Shown here one piece after another: positions 15,859 through 24,776 of a stretch of DNA of 64,000 nucleotides (position 1 is the stretch's first letter; every line of letters starts with the position of its first letter). The position numbers and the translations under genes are program-made. The notes under the pieces are model-generated. The model ran no database searches. It was given only the letters and a program-made list of their open reading frames with translations, and was not told where the DNA came from. The DNA comes from Maricaulis sp017643475 (lineage in GTDB: Bacteria > Pseudomonadota > Alphaproteobacteria > Caulobacterales > Maricaulaceae): NCBI RefSeq assembly GCF_047123815.1, contig NZ_CP138920.1, forward strand, positions 1,488,001 to 1,552,000. Direction: 5' to 3'.

Positions 15859-17004
15859 ATGCGCAAATTCGTTATCACTGTGTCCGCTATTGCCCTGGGG
15901 GCTTGTCAGCCGGAGACCGAGCCAGCCGCTCCCAACAATATAGTCGCTGCATTGGCGCCGTATTATGAGCAGCTGGATGTGGAACGACCACAAGCGCTTC
16001 CCGGCGCTGGCGAACCGGCAGCCGACACATTGTTGCAGACCATCCTGTTTGGATCCTGCCACAGCACAGACCGGCCGCTGGACATCCTCGACACGATTGT
16101 CGGCCAACAGGGCGATTTATTCATCTACACGGGCGATAACGTCTATGGCGACGCCTATTCCTGGGACCCTTCCCTTCCCGAACTACGCTCTGCCTACTCA
16201 AGTCTGGCCGCCTCAGAACCTTTTCGGAACCTGCGCCAGTCCACGCCAATTCTGGCGACGTGGGATGACCATGATTACGGCATGAATGACTTCGGCGCCC
16301 AATTCCCGTTCAAGGGATTTGCCGAAGAGCTCTTCCTGGAGTTCTGGGGTGTCGCCGAGGAGGACGAACGCCGCTCGCGACCTGGCATCTATACCAGTCG
16401 CACGTATGGCCCGGACGGCCAACGGGTTCAGATTATCCTTCTCGATACCCGTTACTTCCGCGGCGCCCTCGCACGTACACCCCAGCGCAATGCCGTCGGC
16501 ATGGAGCGCTATGTTCCGACGGAGGATACAAATGTTACCATGCTGGGCGAGGAACAGTGGAGTTGGCTCGCTGAAACCCTGCGGGAGCCGGCCGATGTTC
16601 GCCTAGTAGTTTCCTCCATCCAAGTGCTGGCGGATGGTCATGGCTGGGAAGCCTGGCGTACCATGCCTCACGAGCGTGACCGTCTTTTTGAGACCATCGA
16701 GGCTTCCGGAGCGGACGGCGTGGTCCTGGTTTCCGGCGACCGTCACTCATCAGGCCTATATCTACGCGATGATGTGATCGGTTATCCTCTCTACGAAATC
16801 ACCTCGTCGGCTCTGAACATGTCCTATGGCGATGAAAACAATGAGCCAGGCCCCAATCGCATAGGCGAGATGTATGCGCCGGCGAATTTCGGCGCCATCG
16901 AAGTGGACTGGGCAAACCGCAATCTGTCGCTGGAAATCCGGGATGGTAGCGGTGAAACCGTCCGACAGCAGAGCATTGCTCTCGACACGCTCACACGCAA
17001 CTGA
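15859..17004 (+). CDS. PhoD-like alkaline phosphatase / phosphodiesterase lipoprotein
   Basis: 381-aa metallophosphoesterase of the PhoD type. The N-terminus has a lipobox (IALGACQ), so the protein is probably anchored at a membrane face. Metal-binding motifs are FGSCHSTD, FIYTGDNVYGD, ATWDDHDYGMND and the late VLVSGDRHSSGLY, the order expected for PhoD. It releases phosphate from phosphoesters outside the cytoplasm. AAGGAG precedes ATG 15859. No Pho box was identified upstream. Confidence 0.87.
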   Translation: MRKFVITVSAIALGACQPETEPAAPNNIVAALAPYYEQLDVERPQALPGAGEPAADTLLQTILFGSCHSTDRPLDILDTIVGQQGDLFIYTGDNVYGDAYSWDPSLPELRSAYSSLAASEPFRNLRQSTPILATWDDHDYGMNDFGAQFPFKGFAEELFLEFWGVAEEDERRSRPGIYTSRTYGPDGQRVQIILLDTRYFRGALARTPQRNAVGMERYVPTEDTNVTMLGEEQWSWLAETLREPADVRLVVSSIQVLADGHGWEAWRTMPHERDRLFETIEASGADGVVLVSGDRHSSGLYLRDDVIGYPLYEITSSALNMSYGDENNEPGPNRIGEMYAPANFGAIEVDWANRNLSLEIRDGSGETVRQQSIALDTLTRN

Positions 17005-17150
17005 CCGTGATCTGACGCGCGATAACACGATGGTGACGGCGCGTCGGGCGGACGTTACTGGAAATTTATCTTCTTCCTCGCCTAGTTTGAGCTGGTCAGG
17101 TCGGGCCATCCTGTCCCCCGCTCGACCTCTCAACAAGGAGACACTGAGAG

Positions 17151-17441
17151 ATGAAATCTGAAACCAAGTTCGCTGCCGTAGCTTCCACGGCCCTGGCACT
17201 GTCCCTCGCCACGGCCGCTGCTAATGCCGAAGCCGCAAGTGCGGCAGAGGAAATGGAACAGTGCTACGGCGTATCCCTCGCGGGTGAAAACGACTGCGCT
17301 GCTGGTCCGGGCACGTCCTGTGCCGGCACCTCTACTGTCGATTACCAAGGCAATGCCTGGACCTACGTACCGGAAGGCACGTGTGAAAGCATTGAAACCC
17401 CTTACGGCAACGGTTCTCTCGAGCCGGTTGAACGTCCGTAA
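17151..17441 (+). CDS. bufA1: bufferin-type RiPP precursor (DUF2282), BufA1-like
   Basis: 96-aa secreted precursor. A Sec signal peptide (residues 1-26, cleavage near ANA) precedes a mature part with four cysteines at residues 38, 49, 57 and 78 in the contexts EQCYGVS, ENDCA, TSCAG and EGTCE. This matches DUF2282, the BufA1 bufferin family described in Caulobacter as copper-binding peptides whose cysteines are modified by a DUF692 (MNIO) enzyme before export. AAGGAG at 17135-17140 gives strong initiation. The gene leads an operon with maturase, partner and DoxX genes. The C-terminal tail beyond GTC (about 18 residues, acidic and proline-containing) is longer than I expect. Confidence 0.92.
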   Translation: MKSETKFAAVASTALALSLATAAANAEAASAAEEMEQCYGVSLAGENDCAAGPGTSCAGTSTVDYQGNAWTYVPEGTCESIETPYGNGSLEPVERP

Positions 17442-17454
17442 CTCTCTCAGCCCT

Positions 17455-17477
17455 GGCGCAAACCTCGTGTTTGCGCC
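17455..17477 (+). promoter_or_regulatory. hairpin between bufA1 and bufB
   Basis: Perfect 9-bp stem GGCGCAAAC (17455-17463) with GTTTGCGCC (17469-17477) and a 5-base loop. It lies between the precursor stop and the maturase start. The following bases GGGGGTG serve as the bufB ribosome binding site. There is no T tract, so partial attenuation or stabilisation of a short bufA1 mRNA is more likely than full termination. Confidence 0.6.
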
Positions 17478-17492
17478 GGGGGTGTTCCCGTG

Positions 17493-18344
17493 ATGACCGA
17501 ACTCCCCGATTCCGCAGGGCTTGCCCTCAAGCCAGAACATTTCCGGCAAGCGCTGGAAACGCCCGCTGAGGGAATGTGGTTCGAAGTCCATCCGGAAAAC
17601 TACATGGCTCCGGGCGGTCCGCGGCTGAGCTGGCTCGACGCGTTTGCCGAGAAATTTCCGATATCCCTGCACGGGGTCGGCATGTCGCTGGGCGGCATGG
17701 ATGCCCCGGCCCCGCAACATCTCGATCGCTGGGCACAGCTGATTGACCGCTACAAGCCCGCAGCAATATCCGAACACCTGGCCTGGACGTCCCATCAGGG
17801 AACGCACTTCAACGACCTCTTGCCCGTCCCGGCGACCAGGGCTGCGCTCTCCCGTTTTGTCGAGCATGTGAACATCATGCAGGACCGGCTCGGTCGCCAG
17901 GTATTGATCGAGAACCCCTCGATCTATGTCGCCCTGAAATCAGAGATGAGCGAAGTGGAATTTCTTCGGGAAACCGTCGCTCGAACAGGCTGCGGCCTGT
18001 TGCTGGACGTCAATAATGTGCATGTCAGCTGTCACAATCTCGGTCTCGATGCGATCGCCTATCTCGATGCCTTTCCGCACCATGCTATCGGTGAAATCCA
18101 TATTGCCGGTCATGAAGAAGACACGGCGCTAGGCGGAGAATTGCTGATCGACACTCATAGTGCGCCTATCGTTGAAAGTGTCTGGTCGCTGCTGGACTAC
18201 ACGCTGGCGCTGACCGGACCACGACCGGTCCTCATCGAGCGCGACACGAACATTCCCACTTTCGAGACATTGTTGACCGACCATGTCCGTGCACAGGGTT
18301 ACATCGATGCAGCCCGTGTTCGGGAGGCAGCCCATGCCAGCTGA
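17493..18344 (+). CDS. bufB: MNIO (DUF692) peptide-modifying enzyme BufB
   Basis: 283-aa TIM-barrel multinuclear non-haem iron oxidase of the DUF692 family. Metal-ligand segments are visible in order: FEVHPENYM, SLHGVGMSLGG, SEHLAW, LIENPSIY, LLDVNNVHVSCHN, GEIHIAGHEED and VLIERDTN. These enzymes convert precursor cysteines to thiooxazole-type heterocycles, with BufC as partner, in the cytosol before export. Start is ATG 17493 or the GTG one codon earlier. It overlaps bufC by 11 bp, so maturase and partner are translationally coupled. Confidence 0.93.
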   Translation: MTELPDSAGLALKPEHFRQALETPAEGMWFEVHPENYMAPGGPRLSWLDAFAEKFPISLHGVGMSLGGMDAPAPQHLDRWAQLIDRYKPAAISEHLAWTSHQGTHFNDLLPVPATRAALSRFVEHVNIMQDRLGRQVLIENPSIYVALKSEMSEVEFLRETVARTGCGLLLDVNNVHVSCHNLGLDAIAYLDAFPHHAIGEIHIAGHEEDTALGGELLIDTHSAPIVESVWSLLDYTLALTGPRPVLIERDTNIPTFETLLTDHVRAQGYIDAARVREAAHAS

Positions 18345-19095
18345 GTTCAACCAGGCATTCGCCGGCACACTGCTCGGACGAGGTGACCAGGACCTGCTGG
18401 AACACCTCGCAAACCCGGCCCACGCCAAGCGGCTCAATGTCTATCGCAACAACGTTGCCCGCGGTGCGATCGAAGCTCTTCGCGCGGCCTATCCCGCTGT
18501 GAACCGCATCGCGGGCGCGAATTTCTTTTCCCCTATGGCACGACAGTATTGGCTTGATCACCCGCCAACAGACGCGCCGCTCTTTCTTTATGGCAAGGGT
18601 TTCGACCAGCACGTCGCGACCTATGAACCGGCGCGCAGCTTGCCATATCTGCCAACGATCGCCCGCCTCGACCGGGCCTGGCTGGAAGCACATCACGCTG
18701 CTGATACTCCTGCACTCAACCCGTCAGACGTTACAGGCATGAATCCGGAAAGCCTGCCCGAACTCCGCCCGGGCCTGACAGCCAGCGTTCAATTGTTGAC
18801 ATTGCATCACTCCGCGCACGCGGCCTGGCTGGCCAATCGGCAGGAAGCCGCCGCCGAAGACATGCAGATCGGCCAGAGCGCTGAACATGTTCTCGTCTGG
18901 CGACATCGCGGCACTGTTCAGTCCGCCAGCATCCCGGTTCAACATTTCGACTTTCTGACCCGGATCGCCCGGGGCGACAGCCTCGGCAGCGCGATGGAAG
19001 ACGCCAACGATGGCGGCATTGATCCGTCACAATTTTTCTCCCACGGTCTGACCAGCGGCCTGTTCGCTGCAAACCGCCAAAGCGAGACCCTTTAA
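18334..19095 (+). CDS. bufC: DUF2063 partner protein BufC
   Basis: 253-aa protein with the DUF2063 N-terminal domain (FNQAFAGTLLGRGDQDL, LNVYRNNVARGAIEALRAAY, FFSPMARQYWLDHPP). DUF2063 proteins pair with DUF692 enzymes and probably deliver the leader or signal part of the precursor to the MNIO active site. ATG 18334 is chosen because GGGAGG at 18322-18327 precedes it and homologues begin here. A longer in-frame start at 18283 exists but lies deep in bufB. The stop overlaps the start of the DoxX gene by one base (TAATG). Confidence 0.9.
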   Translation: MPAEFNQAFAGTLLGRGDQDLLEHLANPAHAKRLNVYRNNVARGAIEALRAAYPAVNRIAGANFFSPMARQYWLDHPPTDAPLFLYGKGFDQHVATYEPARSLPYLPTIARLDRAWLEAHHAADTPALNPSDVTGMNPESLPELRPGLTASVQLLTLHHSAHAAWLANRQEAAAEDMQIGQSAEHVLVWRHRGTVQSASIPVQHFDFLTRIARGDSLGSAMEDANDGGIDPSQFFSHGLTSGLFAANRQSETL

Positions 19096-19640
19096 TGTCC
19101 TCATTCCTGAGCCGGGCCCATGGCCTCTACACCGGCGTCTTTGCCGCGATTGAGAAATCCCTGGGCGGTGATGTCCTGGCCGTGCTCGCACGCCTGACCC
19201 TCGCCGGGATTTTCTGGCGCTCACTCCTGACCAAGGTCGAAACGGTCAAACTGTTCAAATACACCGAGTACATCAACGACTTCCCGGTCGAGCGTGCGCA
19301 TGTGCGGCTGCCTGATTTCCCGCTACAGATCCGTCCGGCCACCTATCACCAGTTCAATGGCGATTTCGCGCTACCGCTCATTCCGGGCGAGCTCGCTGCC
19401 CTGATGGCTACCGTGGGGGAGTTCATTCTCCCCATCCTGCTGGTACTGGGCCTGGCGACCCGTTTTGCGGCTGCCGGCCTGATGGTGATGACGCTGGTCA
19501 TCCAGTTCTTTGTCTATCCGGAAGCCTGGTGGGGAACCCATGCGATGTGGGCTGTCATCGCCCTCTATCTGATGGCTAAGGGACCCGGGCGGTTGTCTCT
19601 CGATCACATGTTCGGAAATAGATTCGCCTCAAAGGCTTAA
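19095..19640 (+). CDS. bufD: DoxX-family membrane protein of the buf operon (BufD-like)
   Basis: 181-aa DoxX-type protein with four membrane helices (VLAVLARLTLAGIFWRSLLT; LMATVGEFILPILLVLGLAT; AAGLMVMTLVIQFFVYP; MWAVIALYLMAKG). DoxX proteins commonly accompany bufferin loci and may help electron transfer or membrane handling of the oxidation reaction; the exact role is not established. It shares one base with the bufC stop, so it is part of the same mRNA. The segment between the first two helices (about 50 residues) is longer than in minimal DoxX proteins. Confidence 0.88.
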   Translation: MSSFLSRAHGLYTGVFAAIEKSLGGDVLAVLARLTLAGIFWRSLLTKVETVKLFKYTEYINDFPVERAHVRLPDFPLQIRPATYHQFNGDFALPLIPGELAALMATVGEFILPILLVLGLATRFAAAGLMVMTLVIQFFVYPEAWWGTHAMWAVIALYLMAKGPGRLSLDHMFGNRFASKA

Positions 19641-19706
19641 TCGGTTGCACGCTTCTCTCCCGCACGTCATCTTGGCTGATACGGATGGGGATCCGGGGGG
19701 ATAAAG

Positions 19707-20153
19707 ATGAACAAGGTCTCGGTCGTGTCGACCCAGATTTCGAACAAGCCTGATCGTTTCATGCCGGACTGGGTGCTGGGCCTGATCGTGCGCCTGTCCA
19801 TCGTTCCGGGCCTGTGGAGCTGGGGCCGCGCCAATGCCGGTGAAGACTGGCGTGAAGTCTCTCCGGGCATTCTCTCCGCGGTCGGATACTGGAATATCCC
19901 GCTTCTGCCCGATGCCCTTGTCGCCCAGATCGCGGTCTGGGGCGCGCATCTCGCGGCCATCACGCTTCTGCTCGGCTTCCTGAGCCGCGTGGTCGGATTC
20001 GTGCTGGTTCTGGCCGGAGCCGCCTACATATTCTGGATCGCTCCGGATGCCTGGCAATCGGCTGTCGTGTTCGAGGCCATCGCCTTCTACCTGTTCGCAC
20101 GAGGCAGCGGAGCCTTGTCGATCGACGGCGCGCTGGCTGCAACAACCCGCTAG
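19707..20153 (+). CDS. second DoxX-family membrane protein
   Basis: 148-aa four-helix DoxX-like protein, 66 bp after bufD and in the same orientation, so probably in the buf transcript. Helices: LGLIVRLSIVPGLWSWGRAN, LVAQIAVWGAHLAAITLLLG, VVGFVLVLAGAAYIFWI and VVFEAIAFYLFARG. Its ending SGALSIDGAL matches the DoxX tail motif (GPGRLSLDHM in bufD). The pair probably arose by duplication or forms a heteromer. A GGGGGGAT stretch lies just before ATG 19707. Confidence 0.82.
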   Translation: MNKVSVVSTQISNKPDRFMPDWVLGLIVRLSIVPGLWSWGRANAGEDWREVSPGILSAVGYWNIPLLPDALVAQIAVWGAHLAAITLLLGFLSRVVGFVLVLAGAAYIFWIAPDAWQSAVVFEAIAFYLFARGSGALSIDGALAATTR

Positions 20154-20264
20154 GCACGCTCGTTTTTCAACGGAATCTCATTTGCGAATTACCGTTTCTC
20201 AACCTATGCATCTAAAGGCTATGTCTTAGTCCCTTCTTGCATCGGTCAGGAGAGCGTCGGCCGC

Positions 20265-21648
20265 ATGTCGCCCGATCTCAAACAAAAACTCAAAAAGGCC
20301 CTCGCCGGGAAGTCCGCGGTCGAGATGGGCCAGTTCCAGTTCGTGAACCTGGATGAGATCCGCTCGCAGGCCGGTGACGAGTGGCCGGAGATCCGTGACA
20401 AGACCTATGAGGTCTCGGGTCATTTCATCGAGAAACGCCTGGCCGACGATGACGTCTTCATTCGTTGCCAGGGCGGTTTCCTGATCATTTTCTCCACAAT
20501 GGGCGGTGTCGAGGCTGAAGCTCATGTCGAGGAGATCAACGAGGAACTCAACGAGTTTTTTCCTCGGCGAGCGCTGGCTGGAGAAGCTGCGCTCCCATGC
20601 CGAGGCTCGCCGGGTTCCAACAGACGAATTCCTGAGCATTGTCGCGCGCACGCAGGTTGAGGGCGAGCCCGCCGGTGAGGCGCGTCCGGAACCTGAGAAA
20701 GCCCAGGAAGCCGCTGCAGAGGCCGCGGCCGGCTGGGAAAAGAAACCAGAGTCTGGTGAAGGCCCGAAAGGCGCCAAGGGCGGTCGCTGGGAGAAGACCA
20801 CCCAGTCCAAATCGCGTTCCGACAAGGAAGGCGTTCTAGAATGGCCGGACGAGGTCTACGAGGCCAAGGCGTGGGACGAGATCATCTTCCAACCGGTCTG
20901 GGACAGCCGCACCAACGCCGTCCTGCACCACGTCTGCCAGGTCCGGCGCACAGTCGGCGATCGTCATGTCTATGGTCGCGACACATTGATGGGCATCGAT
21001 GAAGCCCAAGCGCTGCGAGCACTTGATCGCGAAGTTGCACTCGCGGCGCAGCGCGGTTTCCAATCCGTGTTTTCCAAAGGCGGAAAGTGCGGGATCACTA
21101 TCCCGGTACACTACGAGACATTGTCCGCCGTCTCCCATCGCATGGAGTATTTTTCCATCCTGCAGGCGGCTCCCAAACCCATTCGCAAATACTTCCAGAT
21201 CCGAGTGGATTCAGTCCCTTCCGGCGCACCGGTGACGCAGATGCAGGAAGTCTTCCGCTCAATGCGCCATTTCGGCTCCAACATCCTCGCCGAAATCAGC
21301 TACGCCAATAAATGGGATCTCGCCCGCTTTGAAGGCTGCGGGATCAGTGTATTCGGCGCGGCCCTGCCGCAAACACTCAGCATTCGGGAACCCGGCGACG
21401 AGGCCGTAATGGGCTTCATGCAGCTGGTCACACAGGCCAGGGAGCTGCAAGGCGAGGCCTTCCTGAACAATATGGGCAATCCGGACCTGCTGAACGCCGC
21501 CATTTCCACTGGCATCCGGCTTTTCTCGGGACCTGTGATCGCCAATGACGAGGATGCCCCTCAACCGGCGAGATCGCTTGATTTTGCCGGCATCGCCAAC
21601 CGATTACGCAAATCCGGGCCGGATACCGATGTCTTTGAAATCGACTGA
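20265..21648 (+). pseudogene. frameshifted gene with degenerate EAL-like domain
   Basis: Two adjacent frames join at a run of six T at 20556-20561. The first frame (20265-20561) reads to EEINEELNEFF; the second continues LGERWLEKLRSHAEARR up to 21648. With five T the two would form one 460-aa protein. Joined order: an N-terminal domain (1-100), a coiled region, an acidic Pro/Glu linker (to about 185) and a C-terminal domain beginning EIIFQPVWDSRTNAV, which resembles the opening strand of an EAL phosphodiesterase domain but lacks the EAL catalytic residues. A +1 slip, a real mutation or a sequencing error are all possible. Confidence 0.65.
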
Positions 21649-21668
21649 TTGATTATGTTGTAAACGCT

Positions 21669-21692
21669 CACAGCGCACGCCGTTGCGCTGTG
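21669..21692 (+). terminator. hairpin between the EAL-like gene and sucC
   Basis: Perfect 9-bp stem CACAGCGCA (21669-21677) with TGCGCTGTG (21684-21692), 6-base loop. It sits 20 bp after the upstream stop and about 70 bp before sucC. No T tract follows, so this is a weak terminator or an mRNA-protecting hairpin. Confidence 0.45.
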
Positions 21693-21761
21693 GGCAACCA
21701 GTGTTATAAGGCGAACTCCACCTGGATTTCCTCCGCTGATTCCTCCCGCGAGGCCCATTAC

Positions 21762-22961
21762 ATGAATATCCACGAGCATCAGGCTAAAGCTGTCCTGAAA
21801 TCCTTCGGCGCACCCGTCGCAGAAGGCGTAGCCATTTTCTCTGCAGACGACGCAGCCGCCGCTGCGGATCAACTTCCCGGCCCGCTCTGGGTTGTGAAGT
21901 CACAGATCCATGCCGGCGGTCGCGGCAAGGGCAAGTTCAAGGAACTTGGCCCCGACGCCAAGGGCGGTGTCCGCCTCGCCTTTTCCAAGGACGAGGTCAT
22001 TTCCCACGCCAGGGAAATGCTGGGCAATACGCTGGTCACGCACCAGACCGGCCCGGACGGCAAACAGGTCAACCGCCTCTATATCGAGGACGGCGCTGAC
22101 ATCGAGACCGAGCTCTATTGCTCGCTGCTCGTCAATCGCGAAACCGGCCGCGTTTCCTTTGTCGTCTCCACCGAGGGCGGCATGGACATCGAGGCTGTCG
22201 CCGAGGAGACCCCGGAAAAGATCCACACGATCGATATCGATCCGGAGACCGGCGTAACCCCGGCTGATGCGGCCAAGATCGCCGACGCTTTCGAGCTTTC
22301 CGGCTCGGCACGCGACGACATGCTGTCGCTGGCAGGCATCCTCTACAAGGCCTTCACCGAGAAGGACATGGCGCTTTTGGAAGTGAACCCGCTGATCGTC
22401 ATGAAAGACGGCCATATGCGTGTTCTCGACGCCAAGGTCTCCTTCGACGGCAATGCCCTCTTCCGCCATGACGACATCATGGAACTGCGCGACGAGACCG
22501 AGGAAGACGCCAAGGAAATCGAAGCGTCCAAATACGACCTCGCCTATGTCGCACTGGACGGCAATATCGGCTGTATGGTCAATGGCGCTGGCCTGGCCAT
22601 GGCGACGATGGACATCATCAAGCTGTATGGCGCAGAGCCGGCCAACTTCCTCGATGTGGGCGGTGGCGCGACCAAGGAAAAGGTCACCGCAGCCTTCAAG
22701 ATCATCACCGCTGACGAGAACGTCAAAGGCATTCTGGTCAATATCTTCGGTGGCATCATGCGCTGTGACATCATCGCCGAAGGCGTCGTCGCAGCCGTGA
22801 AGGAAGTCGGCCTCCAGGTCCCGCTGGTGGTTCGCCTGGAAGGCACCAATGTCCAGCTGGGCAAGGACATCATCAATAATTCCGGCCTCAACGTGATCGC
22901 TGCTGACGATCTCGACGATGCTGCCCAGAAGATTGTCGCCGCTGTGAAGGGGGCTGAATAA
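21762..22961 (+). CDS. sucC: succinate–CoA ligase, beta subunit
   Basis: 399-aa ADP/GDP-forming succinyl-CoA synthetase beta subunit. It opens MNIHEHQAKAVLKSFGAPV, the family start. It has an ATP-grasp domain (VVKSQIHAGGRGKGKFKELG; LLEVNPLIVMKDG) and a C-terminal CoA-ligase domain (GAGLAMATMDIIKLYG; NIFGGIMRCDIIAEGV). With SucD it makes succinate and NTP from succinyl-CoA in the TCA cycle. ATG 21762 is the start by homology; an upstream start at 21690 lies in the leader. The stop shares one base with the sucD ATG. Confidence 0.97.
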   Translation: MNIHEHQAKAVLKSFGAPVAEGVAIFSADDAAAAADQLPGPLWVVKSQIHAGGRGKGKFKELGPDAKGGVRLAFSKDEVISHAREMLGNTLVTHQTGPDGKQVNRLYIEDGADIETELYCSLLVNRETGRVSFVVSTEGGMDIEAVAEETPEKIHTIDIDPETGVTPADAAKIADAFELSGSARDDMLSLAGILYKAFTEKDMALLEVNPLIVMKDGHMRVLDAKVSFDGNALFRHDDIMELRDETEEDAKEIEASKYDLAYVALDGNIGCMVNGAGLAMATMDIIKLYGAEPANFLDVGGGATKEKVTAAFKIITADENVKGILVNIFGGIMRCDIIAEGVVAAVKEVGLQVPLVVRLEGTNVQLGKDIINNSGLNVIAADDLDDAAQKIVAAVKGAE

Positions 22962-23869
22962 TGTCTGTGATCGTCAATAAAGACACCAAGATCATCGTTC
23001 AGGGCCTGACCGGTAAAACCGGCACCTTCCACACGGAACAGGCACTGGAATATTACGGCACCAAGATGGTCGCCGGCGTGCACCCGAAAAAGGGCGGCAC
23101 GACCTGGTCCTCCGGACTGGAAAGCTCTGCCGAGCTGCCGATCTACACTTCCGTGGGTGAAGCCCGGGAAGCCACCGGGGCCGACGCGTCCGTGATCTAT
23201 GTTCCGCCGGCCGGCGCTGGTGCAGCGATCATCGAGGCGATCGATGCCGAGATCCCGTTCATCGTCTGCATCACCGAAGGCATTCCGGTCATGGACATGG
23301 TCAAGGTGAAAGCCAAGCTGGAGAAATCCAGCTCCATGCTGCTCGGTCCGAACTGCCCGGGCATCCTGACGCCGGAAGAGTGCAAGATCGGCATCATGCC
23401 GGGCTCCATCTTCAAGAAGGGCTCGGTCGGCGTGGTCTCCCGCTCCGGCACGCTCACCTATGAAGCGGTTTACCAGACCTCCCAGGTTGGCCTCGGCCAG
23501 ACCACCGCGGTCGGTATCGGCGGTGACCCGGTCAAGGGCACGGAATTCATCGACGTGCTGGAGAAATTCCTCGCCGACGACGAGACCGAGTCCATCATCA
23601 TGATCGGTGAGATCGGCGGTTCTGCCGAGGAAGACGCCGCACAATTCCTGGCTGACGAAGCCAAGAAGGGCCGCTCCAAGCCGACCGTCGGCTTCATCGC
23701 CGGCCGCACGGCACCTCCGGGCCGCACGATGGGCCATGCCGGCGCCATCGTCTCCGGCGGCAAGGGCGGCGCAGAAGACAAGATCGCAGCCATGGAAGCC
23801 GCGGGCATCCGCGTCTCCCCGTCTCCGGCACGCCTCGGCGTCACGCTGGAAGAACTGCTCAAGGGCTAG
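22961..23869 (+). CDS. sucD: succinate–CoA ligase, alpha subunit
   Basis: 302-aa CoA-binding subunit. VQGLTGKTGTFHTEQALEYY starts the CoA-binding Rossmann domain. LLGPNCPGILTPEECKIG and the phosphohistidine loop GHAGAIVSGGKG are intact. It pairs with SucC, and the TAATG overlap enforces equal synthesis. A terminator follows after 30 bp, so sucCD form a bicistronic unit separate from sucA. Confidence 0.97.
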   Translation: MSVIVNKDTKIIVQGLTGKTGTFHTEQALEYYGTKMVAGVHPKKGGTTWSSGLESSAELPIYTSVGEAREATGADASVIYVPPAGAGAAIIEAIDAEIPFIVCITEGIPVMDMVKVKAKLEKSSSMLLGPNCPGILTPEECKIGIMPGSIFKKGSVGVVSRSGTLTYEAVYQTSQVGLGQTTAVGIGGDPVKGTEFIDVLEKFLADDETESIIMIGEIGGSAEEDAAQFLADEAKKGRSKPTVGFIAGRTAPPGRTMGHAGAIVSGGKGGAEDKIAAMEAAGIRVSPSPARLGVTLEELLKG

Positions 23870-23899
23870 CGATTTCCCCTGAAGGGGAGGAACGAAACA

Positions 23900-23933
23900 A
23901 AAAGCCGCGCTCGGTCTTCCGGGCGCGGCTTTT
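23900..23933. terminator. bidirectional terminator between sucD and the convergent DUF805 gene
   Basis: Stem AAAAGCCGCGC (23900-23910) with GCGCGGCTTTT (23923-23933), 12-base loop. T/A runs flank both sides, so it can act on transcripts from both strands. It overlaps the stop codon of the minus-strand gene by 2 bp. Confidence 0.88.
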
Positions 23934-24561
23934 AGTTTGGTGCCGGACCAAACCGATTCATACCGGCCTGACCCGGTGCGGTGATCACGTCGCGATACCA
24001 GGCACGTTTGTGCCGCGCAAAAACAAATCCTTCGTACATGGCGACCGTGGCCAGTCCGCAAAATAAACCCACGGCCGCCCGCATCAGGCTGGGAACCCCT
24101 GCAGCGAGCTCATCCATGACAAAATCCAATCCGAGCATCAGCCCAATCGCAGCCGCAATTGCTAGAGGGCGCCCGATCCAGAACGCCACCGGGACAAGCA
24201 CGTAACCACCGCTTTGTCCAAGATCATGCAACCGCCGGATCTGCCACATCAAAGAAGCATAGGGCCCGAGCATGTAGAAAAACAAGGCCGCCAGAACCAC
24301 AGCCCACTTGAACGGCTCTGCTGCGCTGCCAATACCGGATATGTCTACCAAACCGAAGAATTCGGACACGGCAAGCACTAGGAACAAAACAAACCCTGCC
24401 GCTGTCATCCAGACCGTGATGTTGACATAGATCGCCGTCGACGCCGTCAAATCCGTGATACCGAGCACCTTGCGGCCCGCCACGTCGAGCGGCGCCGTTC
24501 TGCCGAACGGCGTCAGAGCATACTGGCTCAACTTCGGATTAAAGGCGTGCGGGAAGATCAT
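23932..24561 (-). CDS. DUF805-like membrane protein
   Basis: 209-aa inner-membrane protein with about four helices. The segment MWQIRRLHDLGQSGGYVLVP matches the DUF805 signature (R-R-L-H-D-x-G-x-S-G). It has a longer N-terminus than typical DUF805 proteins (about 40 residues) and an extra C-terminal helical pair. DUF805 proteins have no firm function. It is transcribed against sucD and shares its terminator. The 215-bp stretch 24562-24776 separates it from divergent sucA and should hold both promoters; I see no specific site there. Confidence 0.75.
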   Translation of the reverse strand: MIFPHAFNPKLSQYALTPFGRTAPLDVAGRKVLGITDLTASTAIYVNITVWMTAAGFVLFLVLAVSEFFGLVDISGIGSAAEPFKWAVVLAALFFYMLGPYASLMWQIRRLHDLGQSGGYVLVPVAFWIGRPLAIAAAIGLMLGLDFVMDELAAGVPSLMRAAVGLFCGLATVAMYEGFVFARHKRAWYRDVITAPGQAGMNRFGPAPN

Positions 24562-24776
24562 CTAAGAAGCCTATCGCTCGCTCAGCGTGTGGTCCACACG
24601 GCTATGCGTCATGTGATTGCCGAAAGTTCGACCCCACCACCAACATCAACTGTCACCTTCTTGTCAGCAGACCGGCGCATATCCCTTCTGTTTGTTGCAA
24701 AAGGGGCATATCTCCTTTTTTAACCATATGGGCTTACGCCACTCCAGACACACTCCTGACTCAGGTCTTCCCCCCA

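Noticed and set aside
17005..17150. SigF-type promoter (GTAACC-N16-CGAA) upstream of bufA1
   Set aside because: No pair of elements matched with correct spacing; GATAAC near 17,020 is too weak.
24601..24720. tRNA-like GTTCGACCCC segment before sucA
   Set aside because: No acceptor, D or anticodon arms could be paired around it.
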